Part shown: positions 27,857-36,134 of the stretch, piece by piece
Numbering within the stretch: the stretch's first letter is position 1
How the letters are laid out: every line of letters begins with the position of its first letter
From: UBA6398 sp963644855
Lineage (GTDB): Bacteria > Bacteroidota > Bacteroidia > Bacteroidales > Bacteroidaceae
DNA length: 64,000 nt
Direction: 5' to 3'
Assembly (NCBI GenBank): GCA_963644855.1
Contig: CAVIQL010000004.1
Coordinates: 53,866 to 117,865, forward strand
Translations under genes and position numbers: made by a program
Notes under the pieces: generated by a model
Databases searched by the model: none
Told to the model about the DNA's origin: nothing
What the model saw: the letters and a program-made list of their open reading frames with translations, nothing else

Positions 27857-29374
27857 TCATAAAACGCAATCGAAAAGACGGTCAACATATTTCTCAACGT
27901 CCATAGTTTCCACAATATAAAAGTGCTCATATTGCGGGTGAAGCACCACGAGAAACGTGCGCGCAATATTGATGCCATAGTTTCGGGCAAGAATGCGTTT
28001 GTAAACCGCCTGCTGCAACGAATAATGCACAAACGAGCAATCGGGAAGCGCAGAAAATTCGCCAAACCCGTAACGGTTCCAACATTTCAGGTTTGCCACG
28101 CCATTTATACCTCTACCCGCCACAGCATCTACCACCTTGGTAGAACGTTTCCAGTCGAACATCAAAAGTTGTCCGTTTTTCTCAGCAATCAAATCGGGCG
28201 AGCCGGCAATACGTGCCTTGGCATCATAAATAGGCCACTCTGTGCGATAAGGTTTTATGTTGGCGCGCGAAATAAAATCGTTGAAAAATTTCAATTCCTT
28301 GCCTATGTCCACATACTTGTCGCATTTCAGAGTAGGCAAATCAAAGCGAAGATGCAGCGAAGAGTTTATTTTCTGCCCAAGAAAATACTTCTCGATTTGG
28401 GCATGCATATGTGTGCCGGTTTCTGCGGCCTCTCGTGAAGCACAAGCCCATTTGTCGAGAAACACATTGGGCGAACAATCCTCCTCTCGCGCTTTCTTTT
28501 CAGCCATTCCCAAAGCATCGAAAGCCGGGAACAGTTCTGAAATCACCGTAGTTACCGACTTTAATTTATCACAACCCTTGTAAAGATAAGTATGAGTGTC
28601 GGGGATAAAAGCAATTCCGCCATCACGCTCATGACCATGCTCTGCATTATACGCAATAAGGTTGTCGGGCGCATAAGCAGTCGTATCGTCGGGCGTGGTA
28701 AGGTTTATAATCTCTTTTTCCTCTGACGTGAGGGGCGAAACATCAGCATACCCTTTCATTTCGAACTGAGCAAATCCGGCGCGCATCAAATAATCTTCCC
28801 TCACTCCACTTTTTGCCGCAAATTCCGCACTCACCCTGGAAAATTTACGAACGGGAGTAGGTTTGCTGCGAAGGCTTGTTCCGCCACCGACAAGCGGCAA
28901 AACTTTTAGCGCATTTATTATAGCAACAATATATTCGCAACAACCCCCAACGCTTTCCGCAACTTGTTTCTCCGACAAGCGCACAACAATCCAACCATTC
29001 GAGCACATTAAATGATCACGATGGGAATCAGTACTATCTTCAAGGTAATGGCGCGGCATAAAATCAGGAAAAGAATAAGGTTCGTCAATTTCTACATCAA
29101 TGGCAACGCACCCTTCTCCCCTACTTCTTATTACAATCGATGCAAGATACGTATATCCGCCGTCGGCAAACTTGAAACATGCATCGGTAAACACATCAAA
29201 ATCCGCACAAGAAAGCACCTTTTTCAACTCGCATGCGAGACAATCCGCCACAGGCGAAGAAACACGATTGGAATGTCGGAAAGGATAAATCGGAGTTCCC
29301 GTTCCAGGGACAATATAATAAGGATACACAGCATCGGAATGGGAACTCGCAAGCGAATATGAAGTCTTGGTCAT
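27857..29374 (-). CDS. Protein with two PD-(D/E)XK nuclease-like domains
   Basis: 505 residues, no signal peptide. The C-terminal part has the full RecB/Cas4-like set: GTHMH (320-324), Glu379, GSPDLI (Asp394), FDWKR (Asp407, Lys409) and QQAVY (454-458). The N-terminal part (about 60-155) has AIDVEIDEPYSF, a spaced RDHLMCSNGWIVVRL, the pattern of Vsr/DUF559-like endonucleases. Two nuclease folds in one chain without a helicase is uncommon. A basic linker lies between (about 165-190). Role in DNA repair or defence is inference. Neighbours are unrelated: array 8 on one side, ssrA on the other. Confidence 0.75.
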   Translation of the reverse strand: MTKTSYSLASSHSDAVYPYYIVPGTGTPIYPFRHSNRVSSPVADCLACELKKVLSCADFDVFTDACFKFADGGYTYLASIVIRSRGEGCVAIDVEIDEPYSFPDFMPRHYLEDSTDSHRDHLMCSNGWIVVRLSEKQVAESVGGCCEYIVAIINALKVLPLVGGGTSLRSKPTPVRKFSRVSAEFAAKSGVREDYLMRAGFAQFEMKGYADVSPLTSEEKEIINLTTPDDTTAYAPDNLIAYNAEHGHERDGGIAFIPDTHTYLYKGCDKLKSVTTVISELFPAFDALGMAEKKAREEDCSPNVFLDKWACASREAAETGTHMHAQIEKYFLGQKINSSLHLRFDLPTLKCDKYVDIGKELKFFNDFISRANIKPYRTEWPIYDAKARIAGSPDLIAEKNGQLLMFDWKRSTKVVDAVAGRGINGVANLKCWNRYGFGEFSALPDCSFVHYSLQQAVYKRILARNYGINIARTFLVVLHPQYEHFYIVETMDVEKYVDRLFDCVL

Positions 29375-29635
29375 CTATAAACTAATGTTTTGCAGAGAAA
29401 TTCAGATATCGCGGGCAAAAAGTCAACCTTGGCACAGACAACATCAAGCCTTGCCAAGACAACGCGCCGCATCTTTCAAAAAACATGAACTCCCCGCATA
29501 AATTCTTACAACAAAATCTGTTTGATTTGCAAAGTTAACATTATTATCTCCAATACTCCGCCACGTATTTGAGAGATTGTTCACCCTTTATCGCAAACCA
29601 CAATTACAAAAGGCGGAATGTTTTACCCCAAAAGA
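29375..29635. other. Gene-free stretch before ssrA
   Basis: No reading frame, array unit or strong hairpin is seen here. It is one of the few long gaps in the window without a 21-bp array. Confidence 0.6.
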
Positions 29636-29666
29636 TTGATAGTTTTGAAGATAATTACTAATTTTG
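29636..29666 (+). promoter_or_regulatory. Promoter of ssrA
   Basis: TTG (29636-29638), 20-nt spacer, TAATTTTG (29659-29666); mature RNA starts 22 nt later. Confidence 0.8.
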
Positions 29667-29687
29667 CACTGCTTTATAACACATTTC

Positions 29688-30094
29688 GGGCCAGACTGGA
29701 TTTGACAGCGGGCAGAAAGGGTATGTAAGCATGCAGTGAGTCGTAAGTTCTCACTATAATCTGAGCTTTCAGGAATTTAAATGGCGAAAATAACAACTAC
29801 GCTCTCGCTGCTTGATTGAAGATCAGTAGATCGGCTTTATCCTAAGGCAAAGCTTTGGGACGAGACATCACTCCGAAACCGTTGTTCCGAGGTTCGCGGA
29901 AAAAGTGGTGCACGTAATTCGGGAATAGTCGGAGAAAAGTTGTGTGGCTCCGGTGAAAATTTAATCCGCAACTAAGGTTTTTGGCAATGCGTCAGTCTGC
30001 CGCGCGTCAAGGCTCGAAAACTTTTGGCATACTAAGCATGTAGAAAGCATAGTCGTTCCTCGTTTGGACGAGAGTTCGATTCTCTCCTGGTCCA
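29688..30094 (+). ncRNA. ssrA: Transfer-messenger RNA (tmRNA)
   Basis: One-piece tmRNA of about 407 nt. GGGCCAG (29688-29694) pairs with CTGGTCC (30087-30093) as acceptor stem, with discriminator A at 30094; CCA is not encoded. The tRNA-like 5' part (GACTGGATTTGACAG) and the T arm (GAGAGTTCGATTCTCTC) are typical. The tag frame starts at GGC 29783 and reads GENNNYALAA, then TGA at 29813. It rescues ribosomes stalled on broken messages and marks the product for proteolysis. No clear terminator separates it from the AICAR formyltransferase gene 53 bp downstream, so read-through is possible. Confidence 0.97.
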
Positions 30095-30147
30095 CAAAGC
30101 ACTTCACCACGACAAGGTGAGTTTCAGAAAGAAAAATAATTGTTTAT

Positions 30148-31329
30148 ATGAAAGAGATACAGCTTAAATATGGTTGCAATCCCAACCAAAAACCATCACG
30201 CATCTATATTGAAAACGGCGAACTGCCTGTTGAAGTATTGAACGGGCGTCCTGGATATATTAATTTCCTTGATGCGCTCAACGGCTGGCAACTTGTTAAA
30301 GAATTAAAGGCAGCTACGGGAATTCCTGCGGCAACTTCGTTCAAACATGTCTCACCTGCTGGCGCGGCTATCGGACTTCCTTTGAGCGATACCTTGAAGA
30401 AGATTTATTTCGTCGATGATGTAAAGATTCCTTTGTCGCCAATAGCATGCGCATATGCGAGAGCGCGCGGAGCAGACCGCATGTCGTCCTACGGAGACTT
30501 CATTTCGTTGAGCGACATATGCGACGAAGCTACGGCAACACTCATTAAAAGAGAAGTTAGCGATGGTGTTATTGCTCCGGGATACACACCTGAGGCGCTC
30601 GAAATACTGAAAGCGAAACGCAAAGGTACATACAACGTAATAAAGATTGACCCCAATTACGTTCCCGAACCTATTGAGCACAAACAAGTGTTTGGTGTTA
30701 CATTCGAGCAACACCGCAACGAGATAAATCTTGCCGATGACAGTTTGTTTGCAAACATTCCCACGAAAAACAAAGAGTTTACTCCCGAGGCAAAACGCGA
30801 CTTGATTATCGCACTAATCACTCTTAAATATACGCAGAGCAACTCTGTTTGTTATGTAAAGGACGGAATGGCGATTGGTATCGGTGCTGGTCAGCAAAGC
30901 CGCATTCATTGCACCCGTTTGGCGGGCAGTAAAGCCGACAAATGGTGGCTTCGTCAAAGTCCTAAGGTAATGAATCTCCCGTTTGTCGAAGGAATTCGCC
31001 GCGCCGACCGCGATAATGCAATCGATCTCTATACAGGCGAAGACGCAGACGATATTTTGGCCGACGGAGCTTGGCAGAAAATATTCTCAACCCGCCCCGA
31101 GCCTTTCACAATGGAAGAGAAAAAGGAATGGCTTGCCAAGAATACGGGCGTTGCATTGGGAAGCGATGCATTCTTCCCGTTTGGCGACAACATAGAACGC
31201 GCACACAAAAGCGGCGTAGAGTTTGTTGCGCAAGCCGGAGGCAGTGTTAGAGACGACAACGTTATCGAAACTTGCGACAAATACGGAATTGCGATGGCGT
31301 TTACGGGCATTCGTTTGTTCCATCATTAA
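30148..31329 (+). CDS. Stand-alone AICAR formyltransferase (PurH C-terminal domain type)
   Basis: 393 residues. The whole chain matches the formyltransferase part of PurH: KYGCNPNQKP at the start, SFKHVSPAGAA (catalytic Lys-His), KYTQSNSVCYV, GIGAGQQSRIHCTRLAG and SDAFFPFGDNIERA near the end. The IMP cyclohydrolase domain that normally precedes it is absent. It should transfer a formyl group from 10-formyl-THF to AICAR in purine synthesis. A full-length PurH or separate cyclohydrolase is expected elsewhere. It sits 53 bp after ssrA. Confidence 0.9.
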   Translation: MKEIQLKYGCNPNQKPSRIYIENGELPVEVLNGRPGYINFLDALNGWQLVKELKAATGIPAATSFKHVSPAGAAIGLPLSDTLKKIYFVDDVKIPLSPIACAYARARGADRMSSYGDFISLSDICDEATATLIKREVSDGVIAPGYTPEALEILKAKRKGTYNVIKIDPNYVPEPIEHKQVFGVTFEQHRNEINLADDSLFANIPTKNKEFTPEAKRDLIIALITLKYTQSNSVCYVKDGMAIGIGAGQQSRIHCTRLAGSKADKWWLRQSPKVMNLPFVEGIRRADRDNAIDLYTGEDADDILADGAWQKIFSTRPEPFTMEEKKEWLAKNTGVALGSDAFFPFGDNIERAHKSGVEFVAQAGGSVRDDNVIETCDKYGIAMAFTGIRLFHH

Positions 31330-31335
31330 TAAAGT

Positions 31336-31542
31336 ATGCGCAGAGCGAGCCGTCAAGAAGTTCAGAAGGCTATCCACGAAGGAATTGTCTTTCACAAAGC
31401 AAAAGGGCAAGGTTTCGAGGACGACAAGGTGCGCACCAAAGCCAAGAAAAAGGCTTATCGCACAGGGTCGCACGGTTCTGCATCGGCTATGATGAAAGCT
31501 GGAATACGCAAACACAGAGCTGAAAAATCCAAGCGCAAATAA
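31336..31542 (+). CDS. Small basic protein of unknown function
   Basis: 68 residues, strongly basic (start MRRASRQEVQKAIHEG, end HRAEKSKRK), no hydrophobic segment. It begins 6 bp after the formyltransferase stop and ends just before a strong terminator, which supports a real gene in the same transcript. It may bind nucleic acid, by composition only. Confidence 0.55.
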   Translation: MRRASRQEVQKAIHEGIVFHKAKGQGFEDDKVRTKAKKKAYRTGSHGSASAMMKAGIRKHRAEKSKRK

Positions 31543-31568
31543 ATTTTAAGCGCTAAACTTTTTACGAT

Positions 31569-31608
31569 AAACACCGCGTCATATTTTTGATGCGGTGTTT
31601 CTTTTTTT
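31569..31608 (+). terminator. Rho-independent terminator
   Basis: AAACACCGC (31569-31577) pairs with GCGGTGTTT (31592-31600), then CTTTTTTT. Confidence 0.9.
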
Positions 31609-31660
31609 ACCCACCCAAACGGCTCAATATTTTCCCCACAACACACATTGAAATTCCTAT

Positions 31661-31849
31661 ATGGGATATTGCGAAAACAATGTCAGACATTATTTAAAAA
31701 AGGTCTGACATTATTTAAAAAATATCGGACATTAGAAATACGGCATAAAACATCGTTTTTACGAGGTCGAACCTAATTTAAATTAGATGCGTCGGAATAT
31801 AAATTCCCGGCCTTGGAATTTTTGCGATTTGCCTTGTTGTTTTCACAAC
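31661..31849. repeat. 21-bp phased intergenic array 9, nine units
   Basis: Nine consecutive 21-nt units without a slip: ATGGGATAT, GTCAGACAT, GTCTGACAT, ATCGGACAT, ATAAAACAT, GTCGAACCT, ATGCGTCGG, CGGCCTTGG, TTGCCTTGT. Spacers move from ATTTAAA through GTTTTTACGAG to GAATTTTTGCGA. This is the clearest example of the frame being kept while the words change. Confidence 0.9.
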
Positions 31850-31893
31850 ATATTATAACGGCTACCGGATATGACTTTTCACTGCAAAATAGC

Positions 31894-31901
31894 TATATTT
31901 G
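31894..31901 (+). promoter_or_regulatory. -7 box for the 31925 gene
   Basis: TATATTTG, 24 nt before the ATG at 31925. It rules out the in-frame upstream ATG at 31871. Confidence 0.7.
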
Positions 31902-31924
31902 CGTTCAACAAAAAGCACTTCGAA

Positions 31925-32857
31925 ATGAACAAAATTCTTTACGGCACATTGGTTATAGCATTTGCGCTCAACACTTGCGGCATATCTGCACAAAAGTTGA
32001 AAAGCGGTATTTTTAATCTGGCAAACTATACTCTGCACGACGGAGGTGCCATAAAAAAATCTGTAAACGAAAGTTTTCAAGGACTTGCCATTTACAAGGA
32101 ATATATGGTTGGATTGTACAATGGTGGCACGGCGTCGGTCTACAAACTGCACCCCGACGGAACATTTACGCGCTTGAACACTTTTGACCTTGGAAGCAAA
32201 TCAAAATTCAACCACTCCAACGTGGCAAACTTCGGTGTGGAACGTTACCAAAAGGGGGATATTCTGCCACTGCTCTATGTTTCGCAAACCAAGACCGACA
32301 AGGAGAAAAACCTAACCGATGCATGTTTTGTGGAACGCATTCTGCCCGAAGGCAAAGCCGAACTTGTGCAAACCATAACGCTCGATAACCACGACAAATA
32401 CTATGGTTGGGCTGTGCAATGGGCTGTGGACAAAAAGAAAAAACGCCTCATCGGTTTCGGAAATACTATCGACAACACCAATCCCAAAAATCGATTTAGA
32501 ATAATGATATTCAAGTTGCCCAAACTCAAAGATGGGGCAAACATTGTACTGCAAGAGAAAGACATCATCGAGAATTATTTGATTCAAGACTACGACGCAT
32601 CGTTCCCAAATGTACAAATCGGACAAGGAGGAGTGGTTGTTGGAAATTCTTTAATCATGCCAACAGGCGTAGGAAACGAGCAATTTCCAAGCATGATATA
32701 TTCCTGGAATCTCAAAAACCACCAAATGACCAACGCAATCAATATGCAGCGCGAAGTGCCCTATGAATTTGAAGACTGCGACTTTTTTCAGAACAATCTT
32801 TACATACAATGCAACAACGGCAACGAGGGACGCATGAGAATAATGAGCTGGAAGTAA
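31925..32857 (+). CDS. Secreted protein of unknown function, propeller-like
   Basis: 310 residues with a signal peptide (MNKILYGTLVIAFALNTCGISAQ). The mature chain has repeated strand-turn motifs (FQGLAIYKEYMVGLYNGGTASVYKL, YYGWAVQWAVDKKKKRLIGFGN) that suggest a beta-propeller. Similar in style to the protein at 24999-26150, though no close match is claimed. Single-gene transcript with its own promoter and a terminator at 32901. Confidence 0.7.
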   Translation: MNKILYGTLVIAFALNTCGISAQKLKSGIFNLANYTLHDGGAIKKSVNESFQGLAIYKEYMVGLYNGGTASVYKLHPDGTFTRLNTFDLGSKSKFNHSNVANFGVERYQKGDILPLLYVSQTKTDKEKNLTDACFVERILPEGKAELVQTITLDNHDKYYGWAVQWAVDKKKKRLIGFGNTIDNTNPKNRFRIMIFKLPKLKDGANIVLQEKDIIENYLIQDYDASFPNVQIGQGGVVVGNSLIMPTGVGNEQFPSMIYSWNLKNHQMTNAINMQREVPYEFEDCDFFQNNLYIQCNNGNEGRMRIMSWK

Positions 32858-32900
32858 AACAACAACAAGAATCTTTTTGCCGACGTGCCTTTAATTCCCG

Positions 32901-32941
32901 ACGCCAAGTTTTGTATTCCCCTAAGGTAGGCTTGGCGTTTA
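32901..32941 (+). terminator. Weak terminator after the 31925 gene
   Basis: ACGCCAAG (32901-32908) pairs with CTTGGCGT (32931-32938), then TTTACCC. Confidence 0.5.
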
Positions 32942-32961
32942 CCCAACAATGGGTGATAAAT

Positions 32962-33010
32962 AAAATGGTCAATACAATGATTTCGATTTCACGCTCATTG
33001 TATTGACCAT
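32962..33010 (-). terminator. Terminator of rfbB
   Basis: A perfect 16-bp inverted repeat, ATGGTCAATACAATGA (32965-32980) and its complement (32995-33010). On the minus strand TTTATTTATC follows. Confidence 0.75.
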
Positions 33011-33044
33011 AAAGTTTTTGATTTCCACGAGATACGCTTCGCGC

Positions 33045-34163
33045 TCAACGCTGTCCGTACATATGCTCATAGTATTTCTGATAATCGCCCGAAGTAACCT
33101 CGTTCACCCATTTGCGGTGCTCAAGATTCCAAAGCACAGTCTTTTCGATTCCCACAGCAAAGGTTGTTTCGGGATACCAACCGAGATCTTTCTTAATCTT
33201 CTCGGGATCGATTGCATAACGCAGGTCATGACCCAAACGATCTGTAACAAACGTTATGAGTTCGTGGTTTATCCATGAAATATCATCGCTTTTCGCCAAC
33301 AATTTGCGGTATTCAGGGCGTTCTTCCATGGTTTTTCGAATAATATCTATTATGAGTTTAACGATATCAATATTCTTTTGCTCGTTATGACCTCCCACAT
33401 TGTAAATACTTCCTTCGGAAGCGTTCGAAATAACAAGGTCAATGGCTTTGCAATGGTCGTCAACGTATAACCAATCTCTCACATTTTCGCCCTTGCCATA
33501 CACCGGAATTTTTTTGCCTTCGAGAATATTGTTTATCACGAGCGGTATGAGTTTTTCGGGAAACTGATACGGACCATAATTGTTTGAGCAACGTGTGATG
33601 CTTACGGGCAAATGAAAAGTGTCGCGGTATGCACACACAATGAAGTCGGCACTTGCCTTTGAAGCACTGTATGGGCTGTGTGGCGAAAGCGGTGTGGTTT
33701 CCGTGAAATACCCTTCTGCGCCAAGCGCGCCGTAAACTTCGTCGGTAGATACTTGATGAAAACGCACTCCTTCGCGCCATTGTGGATAACCTTGTGCATC
33801 TTTGCCAACAAACCAGGCTTTACGTGCGCAATCCATGAGATTTTGCGTGCCGAGAATGTTGGTATTGAGGAAAAGCTGTGGATTTTCAATGCTGCGATCC
33901 ACATGACTTTCGGCAGCAAAGTTGACAACAACATCAAAGTTGTGCTCTACAAACAATTTGTCTACGAGAGTGCGGTCGCAAATATCGCCGCGAACAAAAA
34001 AGCAACGTTCATTGTCGATATCCTCTTTGATTGTGCCGAGATTGCCTGCGTAGGTAAGAGCATCAAGAACCACGATTTTTATATCCTCGTGCTTGCGAAG
34101 CATATATTTAATGAAATTCGCGCCTATAAAACCGGCTGCGCCTGTAACGAGATAGGTTTTCAT
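33045..34163 (-). CDS. rfbB: dTDP-glucose 4,6-dehydratase
   Basis: 372 residues, extended short-chain dehydrogenase. TGAAGFIGANFIKYML is the NAD-binding loop, STDEVYGALG the substrate loop with the Asp-Glu pair, YSASKASADF the Tyr-Lys catalytic pair, and CSNNYGPYQFPEKLIP the family signature. Makes dTDP-4-keto-6-deoxyglucose for dTDP-rhamnose and related sugars of surface glycans. The other rml genes are not in the window, so it acts as a lone gene here. Confidence 0.95.
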   Translation of the reverse strand: MKTYLVTGAAGFIGANFIKYMLRKHEDIKIVVLDALTYAGNLGTIKEDIDNERCFFVRGDICDRTLVDKLFVEHNFDVVVNFAAESHVDRSIENPQLFLNTNILGTQNLMDCARKAWFVGKDAQGYPQWREGVRFHQVSTDEVYGALGAEGYFTETTPLSPHSPYSASKASADFIVCAYRDTFHLPVSITRCSNNYGPYQFPEKLIPLVINNILEGKKIPVYGKGENVRDWLYVDDHCKAIDLVISNASEGSIYNVGGHNEQKNIDIVKLIIDIIRKTMEERPEYRKLLAKSDDISWINHELITFVTDRLGHDLRYAIDPEKIKKDLGWYPETTFAVGIEKTVLWNLEHRKWVNEVTSGDYQKYYEHMYGQR

Positions 34164-34198
34164 GCCTTTCTTTTGTGTTTTTAATTTTTGTATATCTG

Positions 34199-34206
34199 CA
34201 AAAGTA
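34199..34206 (-). promoter_or_regulatory. -7 box for rfbB
   Basis: Reverse-strand TACTTTTG, 35 nt before the start codon. Confidence 0.6.
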
Positions 34207-34298
34207 GTGAAAACACATGACTTTTACGACTTGACATTGCAAAATTCGCAAAACATTCGTCATTGATTATTCCCCACATAGTATTTTGCAAAAACAAT

Positions 34299-34403
34299 AA
34301 GGCATATCGTTAAAATAAAGTCCGACATTGTTTAAATAATATCCGACATTATTTGAAAAATATCAGACATCAGAAAAATCAAATGCCTTGGAATTTTTGC
34401 CCC
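34299..34403. repeat. 21-bp phased intergenic array 10
   Basis: Five units: AAGGCATAT, GTCCGACAT, ATCCGACAT, ATCAGACAT, ATGCCTTGG, between the divergent rfbB and rsmI genes. Confidence 0.85.
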
Positions 34404-34518
34404 CTCCAAACTTCGTGAAAATCAATTGCTATCTTGCCCCTACATTATAATATTATAAACCCGAAACTACATAGCACAAACGTCTATAAGCCAATGGAGC
34501 AATAATAAAAACAAATTG

Positions 34519-34549
34519 TTTGTGCAATAAGCGAAATTACATATCTTTG
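34519..34549 (+). promoter_or_regulatory. Promoter of rsmI, implying a leaderless message
   Basis: TTTG (34519-34522), 19-nt spacer, TATCTTTG (34542-34549). The ATG begins at 34554, only four bases after the box, about where transcription should start. Confidence 0.8.
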
Positions 34550-34553
34550 CAGT

Positions 34554-35255
34554 ATGGGAACGCTCTATGTAGTGCCCACTCCTGTGGGCAATCTCGAAGA
34601 CATCACACAGCGTGCGCTCAATGTGCTGAAAAGCGTAGACGTTGTGCTCGCCGAAGATACCCGTACATCTGGTACACTTCTCAAGCACTACGGGATTAGC
34701 GCAAAGCTTTGCGCTCACCATAAGTTTAACGAGCACCAAACAGCCAATGCCTTTGCCTCGCGAATGGCTGCCGGCGAAACCATGGCGCTTGTCTCAGACG
34801 CAGGAACGCCCGCAATGAGCGACCCGGGCTATATGCTCGTAAAAGCATGCGCAGAAAAAGATGTTGAAGTGGTATGTCTGCCCGGCCCCACGGCATTTGT
34901 GCCCGCGCTTGTCGATAGTGGTTTACCCTGCGAAAGGTTTACGTTCGAAGGATTCCTGCCGCAGAAAAAAGGCAGAGCCACACGCATTGCCGCACTTGCC
35001 GAAGAAGAACGCACAATGGTGTTTTATGAATCACCCTACCGCGTGGAGAAAACCCTAACGCAGTTTGTAGAAACATTCGGAGCCGACAGACGCGCATCAG
35101 TGTCGCGCGAAATATCAAAACTTCACGAGCAAACAGTGCGCGGAACACTCGAAGAACTCACACAATACTTTGCCGAAAACGAACCAAGGGGCGAATTTGT
35201 GATAGTAGTGGAAGGACTAAACCGAAAAACCAAGAATAACGAAACCATAAAATAA
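34554..35255 (+). CDS. rsmI: 16S rRNA 2'-O-methyltransferase (C1402), RsmI
   Basis: 233 residues. LYVVPTPVGNLEDITQRAL and VVLAEDTRTSGTLLKHYGI at the N-terminus, LVSDAGTPAMSDPGYMLV and CLPGPTAFVPALVDSG are the tetrapyrrole-methylase-fold signatures of RsmI. Methylates C1402 in the decoding centre using SAM. The start is fixed by the family N-terminus, although it lies almost on the transcription start. The lipoprotein gene follows after 7 bp. Confidence 0.95.
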   Translation: MGTLYVVPTPVGNLEDITQRALNVLKSVDVVLAEDTRTSGTLLKHYGISAKLCAHHKFNEHQTANAFASRMAAGETMALVSDAGTPAMSDPGYMLVKACAEKDVEVVCLPGPTAFVPALVDSGLPCERFTFEGFLPQKKGRATRIAALAEEERTMVFYESPYRVEKTLTQFVETFGADRRASVSREISKLHEQTVRGTLEELTQYFAENEPRGEFVIVVEGLNRKTKNNETIK

Positions 35256-35262
35256 ATTTCTG

Positions 35263-36123
35263 ATGAAAAAGATTGTGATTTCAATGCTCGCAGCTATATT
35301 TTTAACAGCATGCGGCAACAGCAGCAAACAACAAGAGAAAGATCTTGCTTCGCAAAGCACCATCGATTCGCTCACAGACGTTGTAAATCAGAAAAACAAT
35401 GAGTTGAACGATATCATGAGCACCTTCAACGATATTCAAGAAGGTTTTCGCGAAATCAACGAAGCAGAAGGACGTGTAGATATCTCGCGCAACAGCGGCG
35501 AAGCCAATGCAAAAAACGATATAATGGAAAATATATCGTTCATAAAGCGTACAATGCAACTCAACAAGGAACGTATCGCAAAACTTAGGGAACAACTCAA
35601 AGAAAGCAGCTTTAATACTTCAAAACTGCAGGCGACAATCGAAAACTTGAACAAAGAACTGGAATCAAAAAACAGCCAAATAGAAAAACTTCAGGCAGAA
35701 CTCGATTCCAAAAACGCACATATCGCCACGCAAGACAAACAAATTTCCGAACTCAACACGAATGTAAATTCCCTTACCGCAGAAAACGAATCAAAAGCCC
35801 GTGCTGTGGAACGCCAAGACAAACAACTCAACACCGCTTGGTATGTTTTTGGAACCAAAAAGGAACTTCACGAGCAACATATACTCGAAGGTTCAAGCAA
35901 GGTGCTTAAAGGAAATAATTTCAACAAAGACTATTTCACCAAGATCGACATTCGCGTTGACAAGGTGATAAAACTTTACTCCAAGAGTGCGAAACTGCTC
36001 ACCAATCACCCGGCAGGTTCCTACTCTCTCGACAAAGATGCAAACGGAATGTACACCCTGCGCATCACAAATCCCACTACATTTTGGAGCGTAAGCAAAT
36101 ATCTTGTAGTGGTCGTGAAATAA
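35263..36123 (+). CDS. Coiled-coil lipoprotein
   Basis: 286 residues. Lipobox LTAC with Cys17 after a short signal. Residues about 30-200 are long heptad coiled coil (KLQATIENLNKELESKNSQIEKLQAEL), followed by a small beta domain ending in TFWSVSKYLVVVVK. Sits in the periplasm, anchored by lipid. No enzyme motif. Seven bases after rsmI and 11 before the CBS-domain protein gene, so probably one transcript; function unknown. Confidence 0.8.
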   Translation: MKKIVISMLAAIFLTACGNSSKQQEKDLASQSTIDSLTDVVNQKNNELNDIMSTFNDIQEGFREINEAEGRVDISRNSGEANAKNDIMENISFIKRTMQLNKERIAKLREQLKESSFNTSKLQATIENLNKELESKNSQIEKLQAELDSKNAHIATQDKQISELNTNVNSLTAENESKARAVERQDKQLNTAWYVFGTKKELHEQHILEGSSKVLKGNNFNKDYFTKIDIRVDKVIKLYSKSAKLLTNHPAGSYSLDKDANGMYTLRITNPTTFWSVSKYLVVVVK

Positions 36124-36134
36124 TTTGAACATTA

